A stretch of 64,000 nucleotides of DNA, from the NCBI RefSeq assembly GCF_025755255.1, contig NZ_JALIEB010000003.1, forward strand, positions 62,001 to 126,000. The letters are read 5' to 3'. Position numbers and translations under genes: made by a program. Of the stretch, positions 26,116-35,400 are shown in pieces (positions within the stretch are counted from its first letter, which is position 1; each line of letters starts with the position of its first letter). The notes under the pieces are model-generated. The model was not told the DNA's origin and searched no databases. It saw only the letters and a program-made list of their open reading frames with translations. Source of the DNA: Roseobacter sinensis. Its GTDB lineage: Bacteria > Pseudomonadota > Alphaproteobacteria > Rhodobacterales > Rhodobacteraceae.

Positions 26116-26121
26116 GGCCAA
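26116..26121 (-). promoter_or_regulatory. Promoter -35 element of the candidate small RNA
   Basis: TTGGCC on the minus strand is 17 bases from TATAAC (26098-26093). The pair resembles a housekeeping sigma-70 promoter (four and five consensus bases). It points away from the solute-binding protein gene. Confidence 0.45.
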
Positions 26122-26130
26122 GCTAAAAGT

Positions 26131-26159
26131 TTGATAAGACGTAAATACCTCAGTAGTCT
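26131..26159 (+). promoter_or_regulatory. Possible promoter of the solute-binding protein gene
   Basis: TTGATA (26131-26136) and TAGTCT (26154-26159) are spaced by 17 bases on the plus strand and would start transcription about 35 bases before the ATG at 26201. The -35 box is good and the -10 box weak. Confidence 0.35.
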
Positions 26160-26200
26160 GAGCCCCAAGAAAACAAGGGCAGCAGGAGATTGTCTCCGAA

Positions 26201-28018
26201 ATGGGTAATGTTTTTTTCCGCCCGCTTTCGCGGTTTGCAGCGGTCGCAGCAGCGATTCTCTGGTGGCAGCCGGTGCTGGCAGAGCCGTCGCATGGGATAT
26301 CTATGTATGGCACCCCGGCTCTCCCACCTGATTTTGTGTCTCTGCCCTACGCCAACCCCGATGCGCCCAAGGGCGGCAGCATCGCTTTGGGCAACTCCGG
26401 CGGTTTCGACAGCCTCAACCCGTTCATCCGCAAGGGCACCGTGCCCTGGCAGTTGCGGTTTTTGACCCATGAGAGCCTGATGGGCCGCTCCTGGGACGAG
26501 CCCTTCACGCTCTACGGGCTGCTGGCCGAATCGGTCGAGGTGCCGGACGACCGGTCCTGGGTGGAATTCACGCTGCGGGAAGAGGCGCGGTTTTCCGACG
26601 GCACCCCGGTGACCGTCGACGATGTGATCTTCAGCTACGAGCTGCTCGGCACCGAAGGTCACCCGCGTTATCTCGGCCTCGCCCAGCAGATCGAGAGCAT
26701 CACCCAGACCGGGCCGCGCAGCCTGCGGATCGCCTTCAACACCGACAATCGCGAGCTTGCGCTGCTGGCAGGGATGCGCCCGATCCTCAGCCGCGCACAA
26801 TGGGAAGGTCGCGATTTCACGAATGCCGAGCTGGCGGATGTGCCCTTGGGCACCGGGCCTTATGTGGTCAGCGATTATGAGGCAGGGCGCTTCGTGCAGC
26901 TCTCCCGCAACCCGGATTACTGGGGTGCGGATCTGCCCTTTCGCCGCGGCACCTTCAACTTCGACGAGATAAGGCTCGATTTCTATGGGGACACTTCGGT
27001 GCTGTTCGAGGCGTTCAAGGGCGGGCAGCTCTCGGCCTTGCGCGAATTCAACGCCGAAAAGTGGCAGACGCAGTATGACTTTCCCGCCGTTGAACGCGGT
27101 GAGGTGGTCAAATCCGAACTGCCGCATGAACAGCCCTCCGGCATCACCGGCTTTGTGATGAACACCCGCAAGCCGCCCTTTGACGACTGGCGCTTACGCG
27201 AGGCGATGATCCAGGCGTTCAACTTCGAATACATCAACGACACGCTCACGGGGGGCGCACAGCCGCGCATCACCTCCTATTTTTCCAATTCCAGACTGGC
27301 CATGCATCCGGGCCCGGCCGATGCGGCGGTCACGGCGCTTCTTGAGCCTTACGCCGAGGACCTGCCGCCGGGAACGCTCGAGGGGTATGAGCTGCCCGTC
27401 ACCGACGGCTCGCTGCGCAATCGCAGGGGCATCCGCGCGGCTCTGAAGCTGTTGGACGAGGCCGGCTGGCACCCCGAGGACGGGGTGATGCGCAACGCCT
27501 CCGGTGCGCCGCTTCAATTCACGGTGCTCCTGGAGCAGAGCAACACCGAAGCACTGGCGATCGCCGATCTCTACCTCGGCGCCCTGAAGAGGCTGGGCGT
27601 CGATGCGCGCGTCGAGACCACCGACAGCGCGCAATTCACCGAGCGTGAGACGGCCTTCGATTTCGACATGACCTATATGCGGCGCGCCGTCTCCCTCTCT
27701 CCGGGCAATGAGCAGCGGTTCTACTGGGGCTCGGAAGCGGCCGAGCAACCCGGCTCGCGCAACCTGATGGGCGTGGCCTCACCCGCCGTCGATGGGATGA
27801 TCGACGCGATGCTCTCCGCCCGCAGTGAAGAGGAGTTCAACACCGCCGTGCGCGCGCTCGACCGGGTGCTGACCGCCGGGCGCTATGTGATCCCCTTCTG
27901 GCAATACACCGATGGGCGGATCGCACATATCCGCGAGATGAAGTATCCCGACTACCTGCCGATCTATGGCGACGGGCCGGAGTATATGCCTCAGGTCTGG
28001 TGGTACGAGCCCTCCTGA
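26201..28018 (+). CDS. Extracellular solute-binding protein family 5 (YejA-like peptide binding)
   Basis: This 605-residue periplasmic protein has a signal peptide ending near residue 27 (AAAILWWQPVLA) and the SBP_bac_5 fold used by dipeptide/oligopeptide ABC importers. Visible blocks include GTPALPPDFVSLPYANPDAPKGG in composition near the N-terminus, the YGLLAESVEVPDD segment, LREEARFSDGTPVTVDDVIFSYELL near 125-150, and LGTGPYVV near 220. The length and opening match the YejA subfamily. No permease or ATPase genes are adjacent, so the transporter subunits must be elsewhere or shared. It converges with the XRE-cupin regulator gene. Confidence 0.88.
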   Translation: MGNVFFRPLSRFAAVAAAILWWQPVLAEPSHGISMYGTPALPPDFVSLPYANPDAPKGGSIALGNSGGFDSLNPFIRKGTVPWQLRFLTHESLMGRSWDEPFTLYGLLAESVEVPDDRSWVEFTLREEARFSDGTPVTVDDVIFSYELLGTEGHPRYLGLAQQIESITQTGPRSLRIAFNTDNRELALLAGMRPILSRAQWEGRDFTNAELADVPLGTGPYVVSDYEAGRFVQLSRNPDYWGADLPFRRGTFNFDEIRLDFYGDTSVLFEAFKGGQLSALREFNAEKWQTQYDFPAVERGEVVKSELPHEQPSGITGFVMNTRKPPFDDWRLREAMIQAFNFEYINDTLTGGAQPRITSYFSNSRLAMHPGPADAAVTALLEPYAEDLPPGTLEGYELPVTDGSLRNRRGIRAALKLLDEAGWHPEDGVMRNASGAPLQFTVLLEQSNTEALAIADLYLGALKRLGVDARVETTDSAQFTERETAFDFDMTYMRRAVSLSPGNEQRFYWGSEAAEQPGSRNLMGVASPAVDGMIDAMLSARSEEEFNTAVRALDRVLTAGRYVIPFWQYTDGRIAHIREMKYPDYLPIYGDGPEYMPQVWWYEPS

Positions 28019-28024
28019 GCGGCG

Positions 28025-28648
28025 TCAGACCAGCGACGTCACCCAGAGGATATTGGCGTCTTCCTCGCTGACGGAGACGACGTTGTGGCCCATGGTCGCA
28101 TCATAATAGGCGCTGTCGCCCCGGCGCATCTCAACGGGTTCGTAGAACTCCGTATAGAGCCGGATTACGCCGGTGAGCACATAGAGGAACTCCTCGCCGT
28201 CGTGCCGGACCCAGCCGTCGAATTCTTCCATCTTCCGCGCACGCACCCGTGCGCGATACGGCAGCATCTGTTTCTTGGTCAGCGTCTCGGCCAGCAACTC
28301 GTGCTCATAGGTCACGGTGGCCTGCGCCGTGCCCTGGCCCGACTTGGTCACCACCATGCGCCCGTTCACCTGCCCCGCGCGCGGCGGCGTGAAAAGCTGC
28401 GGGATCGAGATCTCGAGGCCCACCGCGAGCTTCTTCAGCGCGTCATAGGTCGGCGACATCTGCCCGTTCTCGATCTTGCTCAGCGTCGAGCGTGCAAGAC
28501 CCGCCTGACTTGCCGCCTGCTCCAGCGTCCAGTCGCGCGCCTTGCGCAGCTCGCGGACGCGCTGGCCGAGATCGACGGGCGCGCCCTCTTCCGAGGTTCC
28601 GCTTTCTCTGGCGATCTTGATCAGGGTTTTCGGGTCAGCGCTGGTCAT
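28025..28648 (-). CDS. XRE-cupin transcriptional regulator
   Basis: This 207-residue protein has an N-terminal helix-turn-helix (residues about 28-80; GQRVRELRKARDWTLEQAASQAGLARSTLSKIENG) and a C-terminal cupin domain (residues about 130-200; EEFLYVLTGVIRLYTEF and YYDATMGHNVVSV), the layout of PuuR/SutR-type regulators that sense small metabolites. The ATG at 28648 is selected because the upstream frame runs into the divergent ligase gene. The 64-base gap to that gene is the likely shared control region, so regulation of the ligase operon is a reasonable inference. Confidence 0.88.
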   Translation of the reverse strand: MTSADPKTLIKIARESGTSEEGAPVDLGQRVRELRKARDWTLEQAASQAGLARSTLSKIENGQMSPTYDALKKLAVGLEISIPQLFTPPRAGQVNGRMVVTKSGQGTAQATVTYEHELLAETLTKKQMLPYRARVRARKMEEFDGWVRHDGEEFLYVLTGVIRLYTEFYEPVEMRRGDSAYYDATMGHNVVSVSEEDANILWVTSLV

Positions 28649-28712
28649 GGCAAAGCTATAGGGCCAAGTGCCCGCGCTTGCAACGCGCAGGGGCGCAGGA
28701 TAGCACCCGACC

Positions 28713-30227
28713 ATGATCTCCGTCTTCGATGAGGGGGCGCCTCCACCCTGCCCCACCCCCTTCAACCTGGCCGATTATGTTCTGGCGGCCGGACGGCGCC
28801 GACCGGAGCGGGACGCGCTGCTTGTGGTGGGCCCGGATAACACCGAACGGTGGTCGTTCGCCGCCTTGGAACGTGCGGTTCTCGGCACCGCCTCGGGGCT
28901 TTTGTCTCTGGGCCTGCGCCCCGGCGACCGGGTCTTGATGCGGCTCGGAAATACCGTCGATTTCCCGCTTGCCTATCTGGGCGCGCTCGCGGTGGGGCTG
29001 GTGCCGGTGCCGACCTCCGCCGCGCTGACCGAGCCCGAGACGCAGCAGATCCTTACCCAGATTGCGCCGTCTGCGGTGTTGCGTGATCCGGCGGTGGCCT
29101 CTGCGGCGCATGACCTGACCGTCGATCTCGACAGGCTGCGCGGGTTCCGCGACCTGCCGCCCGCCGATTACCAGCAGGGCGATCCCGAGCAGCTGGCCTA
29201 TGTCGTCTTCACCTCCGGCACCTCCGGTCGCCCGCGCGCGGTGGCCCATGCGCACCGGGCGATCTGGGCACGGCGGATGATGTTCGACGGCTGGTACGGC
29301 CTTCAGCCCGACGACCGTCTGTTGCATGCCGGCGCTTTCAATTGGACCTACACGCTCGGCACCGGGCTGATGGACCCTTGGACCGTGGGCGCGGCGGCGC
29401 TGATCCCCGCGCAGGGCACGGCCCCCGACGCGCTGCCCGATCTTCTGGCGCGCCACAAGGCCACCCTCTTTGCGGCCTCGCCCGGCGTTTACCGGCAGGT
29501 CCTGAAGGCAGAGCGCTGGCCATCGCTGCCCACCCTGCGGCATGGGCTGAGCGCGGGCGAGACGCTCTCGGATGCGCTTGCGGCACGCTGGCGCGCTGCC
29601 ACGGGGACCGAAATCTATGAGGCATTCGGCATGTCGGAATGCTCGACTTTCATCTCGGGCGCGCCCGGGCAGAGCCAACCCGCCGGCACGCTCGGCCGCC
29701 CGCAGCAGGGCCGCCGCATCGCCCTGCTCGGCCCCGATGGGCCCGTCCCGATCGGCGTGGAAGGGACGATTGCCGTGCATCGGTCCGATCCGGGCCTCAT
29801 GCTGGGCTACCTCGGTGCCGCGGCCGAGACGGCCGCTCGGATGCAGGGAGAGTGGTTCCTCACCGGCGATCACGCCACCATGACGGCGGAGGGAGACATC
29901 GCCTACCTCGGCCGGACCGACGACATGATGAACGCAGGCGGCGTCCGTGTCTCGCCCATCGAGGTCGAAGCGGTGCTCGCGCAGGCGCCCGGCATCGCTA
30001 GCGTCGCCGTGACCGATGTGCAGCTGAAAGCGGATGTGCGGGTGATCACGGCCTTCTACACCGCTGCCGCTGCACTGGACGAAGCGGAGCTGCGCTCATA
30101 TGTCAGGGAGAGGCTGGCGCACTACAAGCAACCGCGCCTCTATATTCATGTGCCCGAGCTGCCCTTGGGCGCCAACGGAAAAATTCGGCGGCGCGCGCTG
30201 CAAGCAAGCTTCGAAGGACAGCTATGA
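28713..30227 (+). CDS. AMP-dependent acyl-CoA ligase, benzoate-CoA ligase-like
   Basis: This 504-residue ANL enzyme activates an organic acid to its CoA ester. The phosphate loop VFTSGTSGRPRAVAHAH lies near residues 165-185, YEAFGMSECSTF near 305, GEWFLTGDHATM near 380, LGRTDDMMNAGGVRVSPIEVE near 405 and the catalytic lysine region GANGKIRRRALQ at the C-terminus. The layout resembles benzoate- or acetate/short-chain acyl-CoA ligases rather than long-chain ones. The start is an ATG with weak ribosome site at 28713. Its stop overlaps the next gene (ATGA). The substrate is uncertain; an aromatic or branched acid is plausible given the neighbouring isomerase-like gene. Confidence 0.82.
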   Translation: MISVFDEGAPPPCPTPFNLADYVLAAGRRRPERDALLVVGPDNTERWSFAALERAVLGTASGLLSLGLRPGDRVLMRLGNTVDFPLAYLGALAVGLVPVPTSAALTEPETQQILTQIAPSAVLRDPAVASAAHDLTVDLDRLRGFRDLPPADYQQGDPEQLAYVVFTSGTSGRPRAVAHAHRAIWARRMMFDGWYGLQPDDRLLHAGAFNWTYTLGTGLMDPWTVGAAALIPAQGTAPDALPDLLARHKATLFAASPGVYRQVLKAERWPSLPTLRHGLSAGETLSDALAARWRAATGTEIYEAFGMSECSTFISGAPGQSQPAGTLGRPQQGRRIALLGPDGPVPIGVEGTIAVHRSDPGLMLGYLGAAAETAARMQGEWFLTGDHATMTAEGDIAYLGRTDDMMNAGGVRVSPIEVEAVLAQAPGIASVAVTDVQLKADVRVITAFYTAAAALDEAELRSYVRERLAHYKQPRLYIHVPELPLGANGKIRRRALQASFEGQL

Positions 30228-30883
30228 CCACTCCGATCAAACTCGACATCATGTCCGACCCGATCTGCCCCTGGTGCTATATCGGCAAGACCCATCTGGA
30301 CAAGGCGCTGGCCGATCACCCCGAACATCCGTTCCAGATCGAATGGCATCCGTTCCAGCTGAACCCCGAGATGCCGGCCGAGGGCATGGACCGGCGCGCC
30401 TATCTCGAGGGCAAGTTCGGCGGCAAGGAAGGGGCTGTGCGTGCCTATGCGCCGGTTGTGGAGCACGCGGAAGCGGCAGGTCTCACGATCGATTTCGAAG
30501 GGATGCAGCGCACACCCAACACGCTGGATGCGCATCGGCTCATTCACTGGGCCGGTATCGAGAACCGGCAGACGGCGGCTGTCGAGGCGCTCTTCCAGGC
30601 CTATTTCGTCGAGGCGCGCGACATCGGCGATCACGATGTTCTGGCTGACATCGCCGACGGCATCGGCATGGATGCCGCTGTCGTCCGCAAGCTCTTGCAG
30701 TCAGACGCCGATGCCGCGGACATTCGCGCCCGCGACGCGCATTCCCGCGAGATGGGCGTGACCTCTGTTCCCACCTTCATCGTGGCGGGGCAGCACGCCG
30801 TTCCCGGCGCGCAACCGCCCGAACTTTGGGCAAAAGTGATCCAGGAGTTGACCATGGATGGGCCTGGAGCCGCGCACGCGTGA
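30224..30883 (+). CDS. DsbA family oxidoreductase (FrnE / HCCA isomerase-like)
   Basis: This 219-residue protein has the thioredoxin-fold motif C15-PW-C18 in SDPICPWCYIGK and a large helical insert, the FrnE/2-hydroxychromene-2-carboxylate isomerase branch of the DSBA-like superfamily. The conserved VTSVPTFIVAGQHAVPGAQPPE lies near the C-terminus with its cis-proline. No signal peptide is present, so it acts in the cytoplasm. It is coupled to the upstream CoA ligase (ATGA). A redox role or a glutathione-linked isomerase role cannot be separated from sequence alone; the intact CxxC favours the redox type. Confidence 0.85.
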   Translation: MTTPIKLDIMSDPICPWCYIGKTHLDKALADHPEHPFQIEWHPFQLNPEMPAEGMDRRAYLEGKFGGKEGAVRAYAPVVEHAEAAGLTIDFEGMQRTPNTLDAHRLIHWAGIENRQTAAVEALFQAYFVEARDIGDHDVLADIADGIGMDAAVVRKLLQSDADAADIRARDAHSREMGVTSVPTFIVAGQHAVPGAQPPELWAKVIQELTMDGPGAAHA

Positions 30884-30981
30884 ATGTGTGAATTTGTGAG
30901 ATTGTCTGCCCTACAACTGTGGGTTACACCAACCGCACCGTAGCCGTCCGGACCGGCGCTGCGGGGTGGGGAGTGTTTGAC

Positions 30982-32202
30982 GTGTCACAGTCGGCATCGC
31001 AGCCCGTCATGGGACGGGTCGAGTTCATCGCTTTGATGGCAATGATGTTTGCCACGATCGCGTTTTCGATTGATGCCATGCTGCCCGCGCTGCCCGATAT
31101 CGCCCGCGAGCTGACGCCCGAGGAGCCGACGCGCGCCCCTCTGATCATGACCGCTTTCGTGCTCGGCATGGGGCTCGGCACCTTCTTCGCCGGCCCTTTG
31201 TCGGATGCTCTGGGACGCCGGAGCGTCATGCTCTGCGGGGCGACACTCTACATCGCCGCCTCGGCGGTTGCCTGGGCAAGCTCCTCCTTTGAGGTGGTGC
31301 TGGCCGCGCGGATCGTGCAGGGCATCGGGGCCGCGGGCCCCCGCGTGGTCTCTATCGCGGTGATCCGCGACCTCTATGCGGGCCGCGAAATGGCCAAGAT
31401 CGTCTCCATCGTCATGATGATCTTCACCCTGGTGCCCGGTTTTGCCCCCACGCTGGGCTATCTGATCATGTTGGAATACGGCTGGCGGGGGATCTTCGCA
31501 GCCTTCATCGTTTTCTCGGTCATCACGGTTCTGTGGTTGGGTCTGCGCCTGCCCGAAACCCTGGCACCCGAGAACCGCAGGCCGTTGCGGCCACGGCTGA
31601 TGATCAGCGCGGTCGGCGAGATGTTTGCCCATCCGATCGTGCGCCTGTCGATCATCGTCCAGACCCTCTGCATGTCGATCCTGTTCACCGTTCTGATGAT
31701 GATCCAGCCGGTCTATGAGCATATCTACGACAAGCAGGACACCTTCCACTTCTGGTTTGGCGGCATTGCGCTTGTCTCGGCCATTGCGAGCTTTCTGAAC
31801 GCGATGCTGGTTGTGCGTCTGGGCATGCGGCGGCTGATCACCATGGCGCTGGCGGTGCAGATCGTGCTGTCGCTCACCGTGATCCTGCACGAAGGCGCCC
31901 AGGGTATGACCGCCTTTGCCATTTTCGCGCTGTGGCAGGCCTATGTCTTCTTCCAGGCGGGCCTGACCATCGGCAACCTCAACGCCATCGCGATGGAGCC
32001 CATGGGCCATATCGCGGGCATGGCCGCGAGCGTGATTGGTGCCGTCTCGACCGTGCTGGCCGCGGCGATTGCCTCGCCCATCGGCCTGTTGTTTGACGGC
32101 ACGATCCGCCCGCTGGTCGGTGCCGTCTTCGTGCTGGCGTTTCTCGCCTTCATTGTGATGCGCTACATGGGCCGGGTGGAGGCGCGTTTGCCCGCAGAGT
32201 GA
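30982..32202 (+). CDS. MFS transporter, Bcr/CflA-like drug efflux family
   Basis: This 406-residue membrane protein has about twelve predicted helices and the family motifs SIDAMLPALPDIARELTP in the first loop, the motif-A sequence GPLSDALGRRSVMLCG near residue 70 and RIVQGIGAAGPRVVSIAVIRDLYAG near 110. Relatives export drugs, sulfonamides or dipeptides by proton antiport. The GTG at 30982 is preferred (GGGAG 10 bases before); a longer frame from a GTG at 30919 would add 21 residues without a ribosome site. It follows the DsbA-like gene by about 100 bases and may share the operon. Confidence 0.82.
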   Translation: MSQSASQPVMGRVEFIALMAMMFATIAFSIDAMLPALPDIARELTPEEPTRAPLIMTAFVLGMGLGTFFAGPLSDALGRRSVMLCGATLYIAASAVAWASSSFEVVLAARIVQGIGAAGPRVVSIAVIRDLYAGREMAKIVSIVMMIFTLVPGFAPTLGYLIMLEYGWRGIFAAFIVFSVITVLWLGLRLPETLAPENRRPLRPRLMISAVGEMFAHPIVRLSIIVQTLCMSILFTVLMMIQPVYEHIYDKQDTFHFWFGGIALVSAIASFLNAMLVVRLGMRRLITMALAVQIVLSLTVILHEGAQGMTAFAIFALWQAYVFFQAGLTIGNLNAIAMEPMGHIAGMAASVIGAVSTVLAAAIASPIGLLFDGTIRPLVGAVFVLAFLAFIVMRYMGRVEARLPAE

Positions 32203-32341
32203 GGGACGCCGCCTTGACGCCTCCTTAGATAATCGCCGTGACCCTTCAGGCGCGGGCGATTGGGACAGCGAAAGAGATCGAGCCCCACAGCGGACAGCCC
32301 GAGAGCGGCGTCCTGAAATATCTGAAACGCTCCCGCCCAAG

Positions 32342-32416
32342 ATCGTAGGCCTGCCCCGACCCTCGGTTGGGGGTGAAGCCCCCTCCCGCGGGGAGGGTCG
32401 GGGGCTGGCCTGCGAT
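32342..32416. repeat. Nested inverted repeat between MFS gene and mfd
   Basis: Outer arms at 32342-32364 and 32393-32416 match as reverse complements with two mismatches and one indel (core CCCCGACCCTC / GAGGGTCGGGG). Inside is a second hairpin, GGGGG-TGAAG-CCCCC (32369-32383). The convergent genes end at 32202 and 32468. It resembles a REP or small palindromic element and could terminate transcription from both sides. The rest of the 265-base gap shows nothing else. Confidence 0.7.
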
Positions 32417-32467
32417 GCCGGCTCAGAACAGTGGGCGGCAATGTCGTTCAGATTTTCAGGAGACCGC

Positions 32468-35400
32468 CTAACCTGCCTTGGCGCGCCGTGACTTCTTCTG
32501 GGCCACGACCTTCTCGGCCAGGTCGCGTGCGATGGCGAATGCGCCTTTTATCTTGTCCGCGTCCGCCTTCCAGTCGCGGCGCACGACGATCTTGTTGTCC
32601 TTCACCTTGGCCAGCCCGCGCTGGTCCTGGATGAACGCAACCAACCCTTCGGGCGAGGCGAATTTATCGTTGTGGAACTGGATCGTGGCGCCCTTGGGCC
32701 CGCCATCGAGCTTGGCGATCCCGGCCTTCTTGCACATGGCCTTGATCCGCACGACCAGCATCAGCGTGTTCACCTCCTTCGGCAGCTTGCCGAAGCGGTC
32801 GATGAGCTCGGCGGCAAAGCCTTCCAGCTCCACCTTGGTGCTAAGGCTGCTGAGGCGACGGTACAGCCCCAGCCGCACGTCCAGATCGGGCACGTAGTCG
32901 TCCGGGATCAGCACCGGGACACCCAGATTGATCTGTGGGGCCCATTGCTCGTCCGCATCCGAGAGCCCCTCCATCTCGCCCGCGCGGATCTTGGCGATCG
33001 CCTCTTCCAGCATCGACTGGTACAGCTCAAACCCCACATCGCGCATCTGGCCCGACTGCTCTTCGCCCAAGAGATTGCCTGCTCCGCGAATGTCCAGATC
33101 CTGACTTGCCAGCGTGAAACCCGCCCCCAGCGTGTCGAGGCTGGAGAGCACGCGCAGGCGTTTTTCGGCTGTCTGGGTGAGCTTGGCGCGCGGTTTGGTT
33201 GTCAGATAGGCATAGGCGCGGGTCTTCGAGCGCCCGACGCGGCCCCGGATCTGGTAAAGCTGTGCAAGGCCGAACATATCCGCGCGATGCACCACCATGG
33301 TGTTGGCCGTGGGAATATCGAGGCCCGATTCCACGATGGTTGTGGCCAGCAGCACATCGTATTTGCCGTCGTAGAAGGCGTTCATCCGGTCGTCGAGCTG
33401 GCCCGCTGCCATCTGGCCATGCGCCACCACGTAGGTGAGCTCCGGCAACTGTTCCTTCAGGAACTCCTCAATCTCCGGCAGGTCCGAAATGCGCGGCACC
33501 ACATAGAACGACTGCCCACCGCGATAATGCTCGCGCAGCAGGGCTTCGCGCAGGGTGACCGCATCGAACTCGCTCACATAGGTGCGGATCGCCAGGCGGT
33601 CGACCGGCGGTGTGCCGATGATGCTGAGATCGCGCACGCCCGTGAGGCTCAGTTGCAGGGTCCGCGGGATCGGCGTCGCGGTCAGCGTCAGCACATGGAT
33701 GTCGCTGCGCAGCTGTTTCAGCCGCTCCTTGTGCGTCACACCGAAATGCTGCTCTTCGTCGATCACCAGCAACCCGAGGTTCTGGAACCGGATGCCCTTG
33801 GCCAGCAGCGCATGGGTCCCGATGACGATGTCCACCGTGCCGCGGCTCAGCCCGTCGCGGGTGGCATTGGCCTCCTTGGTCGAGACGAAACGGCTGAGCT
33901 GGTGGACATTGACCGGAAAGCCACGGAAGCGCTCGGCAAAGCTCTTGTAATGCTGCCGTGCGAGCAGCGTCGTAGGGGCGATCACGGCCACCTGTACGCC
34001 GGACATGGCCGCGACGAAAGCCGCGCGCATGGCCACTTCGGTCTTGCCAAAGCCCACATCGCCGCACACCAGCCGGTCCATCGGGGTGCCGGAGGTCAGA
34101 TCGGCAATGACCTCTTCGATGGCGCGCAGCTGATCGTCCGTCTCCTCGTACGGGAAACGCGCGGCGAAGGCATCCCACATGCCCGGCGGCGGTTCGAGCA
34201 CCGGCGCCTTGCGCAAGGCGCGCTCGGCGGCCACGCGAATGAGCTTGTCGGCGATCTCGCGGATGCGCTCCTTCAGCCGTGCCTTCTTGGCCTGCCAGGC
34301 CCCGCCGCCCAAGCGGTCCAGCAACCCCTCTTCATGACCGTATTTCGACAGAAGCTCGATGTTCTCGACTGGCAGGTAGAGCTTCGAGCCTTCGGCATAC
34401 TCCAGCAGAAGACATTCATGCGCGGCCCCGGCGGCGGTGATGACCTCAAGCCCTGCGTAACGCCCGATGCCGTGATCCACATGCACGATCAGATCGCCGG
34501 GGCTGAGCGACTGGGCCTCGGTCAGGAAATTCTCGGCCCGGCGCTTGCGTTTGGGGCTGCGGATGAGCCGGTCTCCCAGAACGTCTTGCTCGGACACGAC
34601 AGTGATCCGAGCATCTCCCGCCTTATGGCCCCAAGGCCCCTCAAACCCATGCTCAAGCGCCCAGACCGCCAGGTGAAGGCCACGCTTTCCGATCCGCGTG
34701 GCGTTCGGAACCGGGATCGCCTCGGCGAGCCCTTCGTCTTCGATCAACCCCGTCAGGCGGTCGCGCGCGCCTTCCGAGTAACTCGCAATGACAACCGGAC
34801 CTGCCTCAAGCTTTGCCTTAACATGTGTTGCCAAGGCACCAAAAAGGCTCAGAGATTCCTGCTGGCGTTCGGGTGCAAAGTTGCGCCCGAGCCGCGCGCC
34901 CGCATCCGTCACGCCAAGGCCGGTCGGCTGTGGCAGGACCGCCAGTTGCAGCACGCGGCGTCCGGCGGTCGCGGCGTGCCAGGCAGCGTCATCGAGATAG
35001 AGCGCCTCGGGCCGACAGGGCTTGTAGACGCTGTCCATCTTGGACCGGTTCGCCATCGCCAGGCGACGGGTCTCATATTGGTCGGCAACGCTCTCCCACC
35101 GAGCGAGACGCGCGGGTGTCACCTGATCGTCGAGCGTGATCACCGCGCCCGGCAGATAGTCGAACAGCGTCTCCAGCGCCTCATGGAAGAACGGCAGCCA
35201 GTGCTCGGCCCCCTGATGCTTCCGCCCCGCGCTTACCGCCTCATAGAGAGGGTCGTCGGTGCCGGCTGCGCCGAACTCGATCCGGTAGGTCTGGCGAAAG
35301 CGGCGAATAGCTGGCTCGTCTAGAATGACCTCCGAGACCGGGGCGAGATCCACCTGGTCGAGCGTTTCGGTGGTCCGCTGGGTGGCCGCGTCGAAGCGGC

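Noticed and set aside
32672-35323. 883-codon plus-strand frame inside mfd
   Set aside because: It is antisense to a well-conserved mfd and shows shadow composition rich in His, Gln and Arg.
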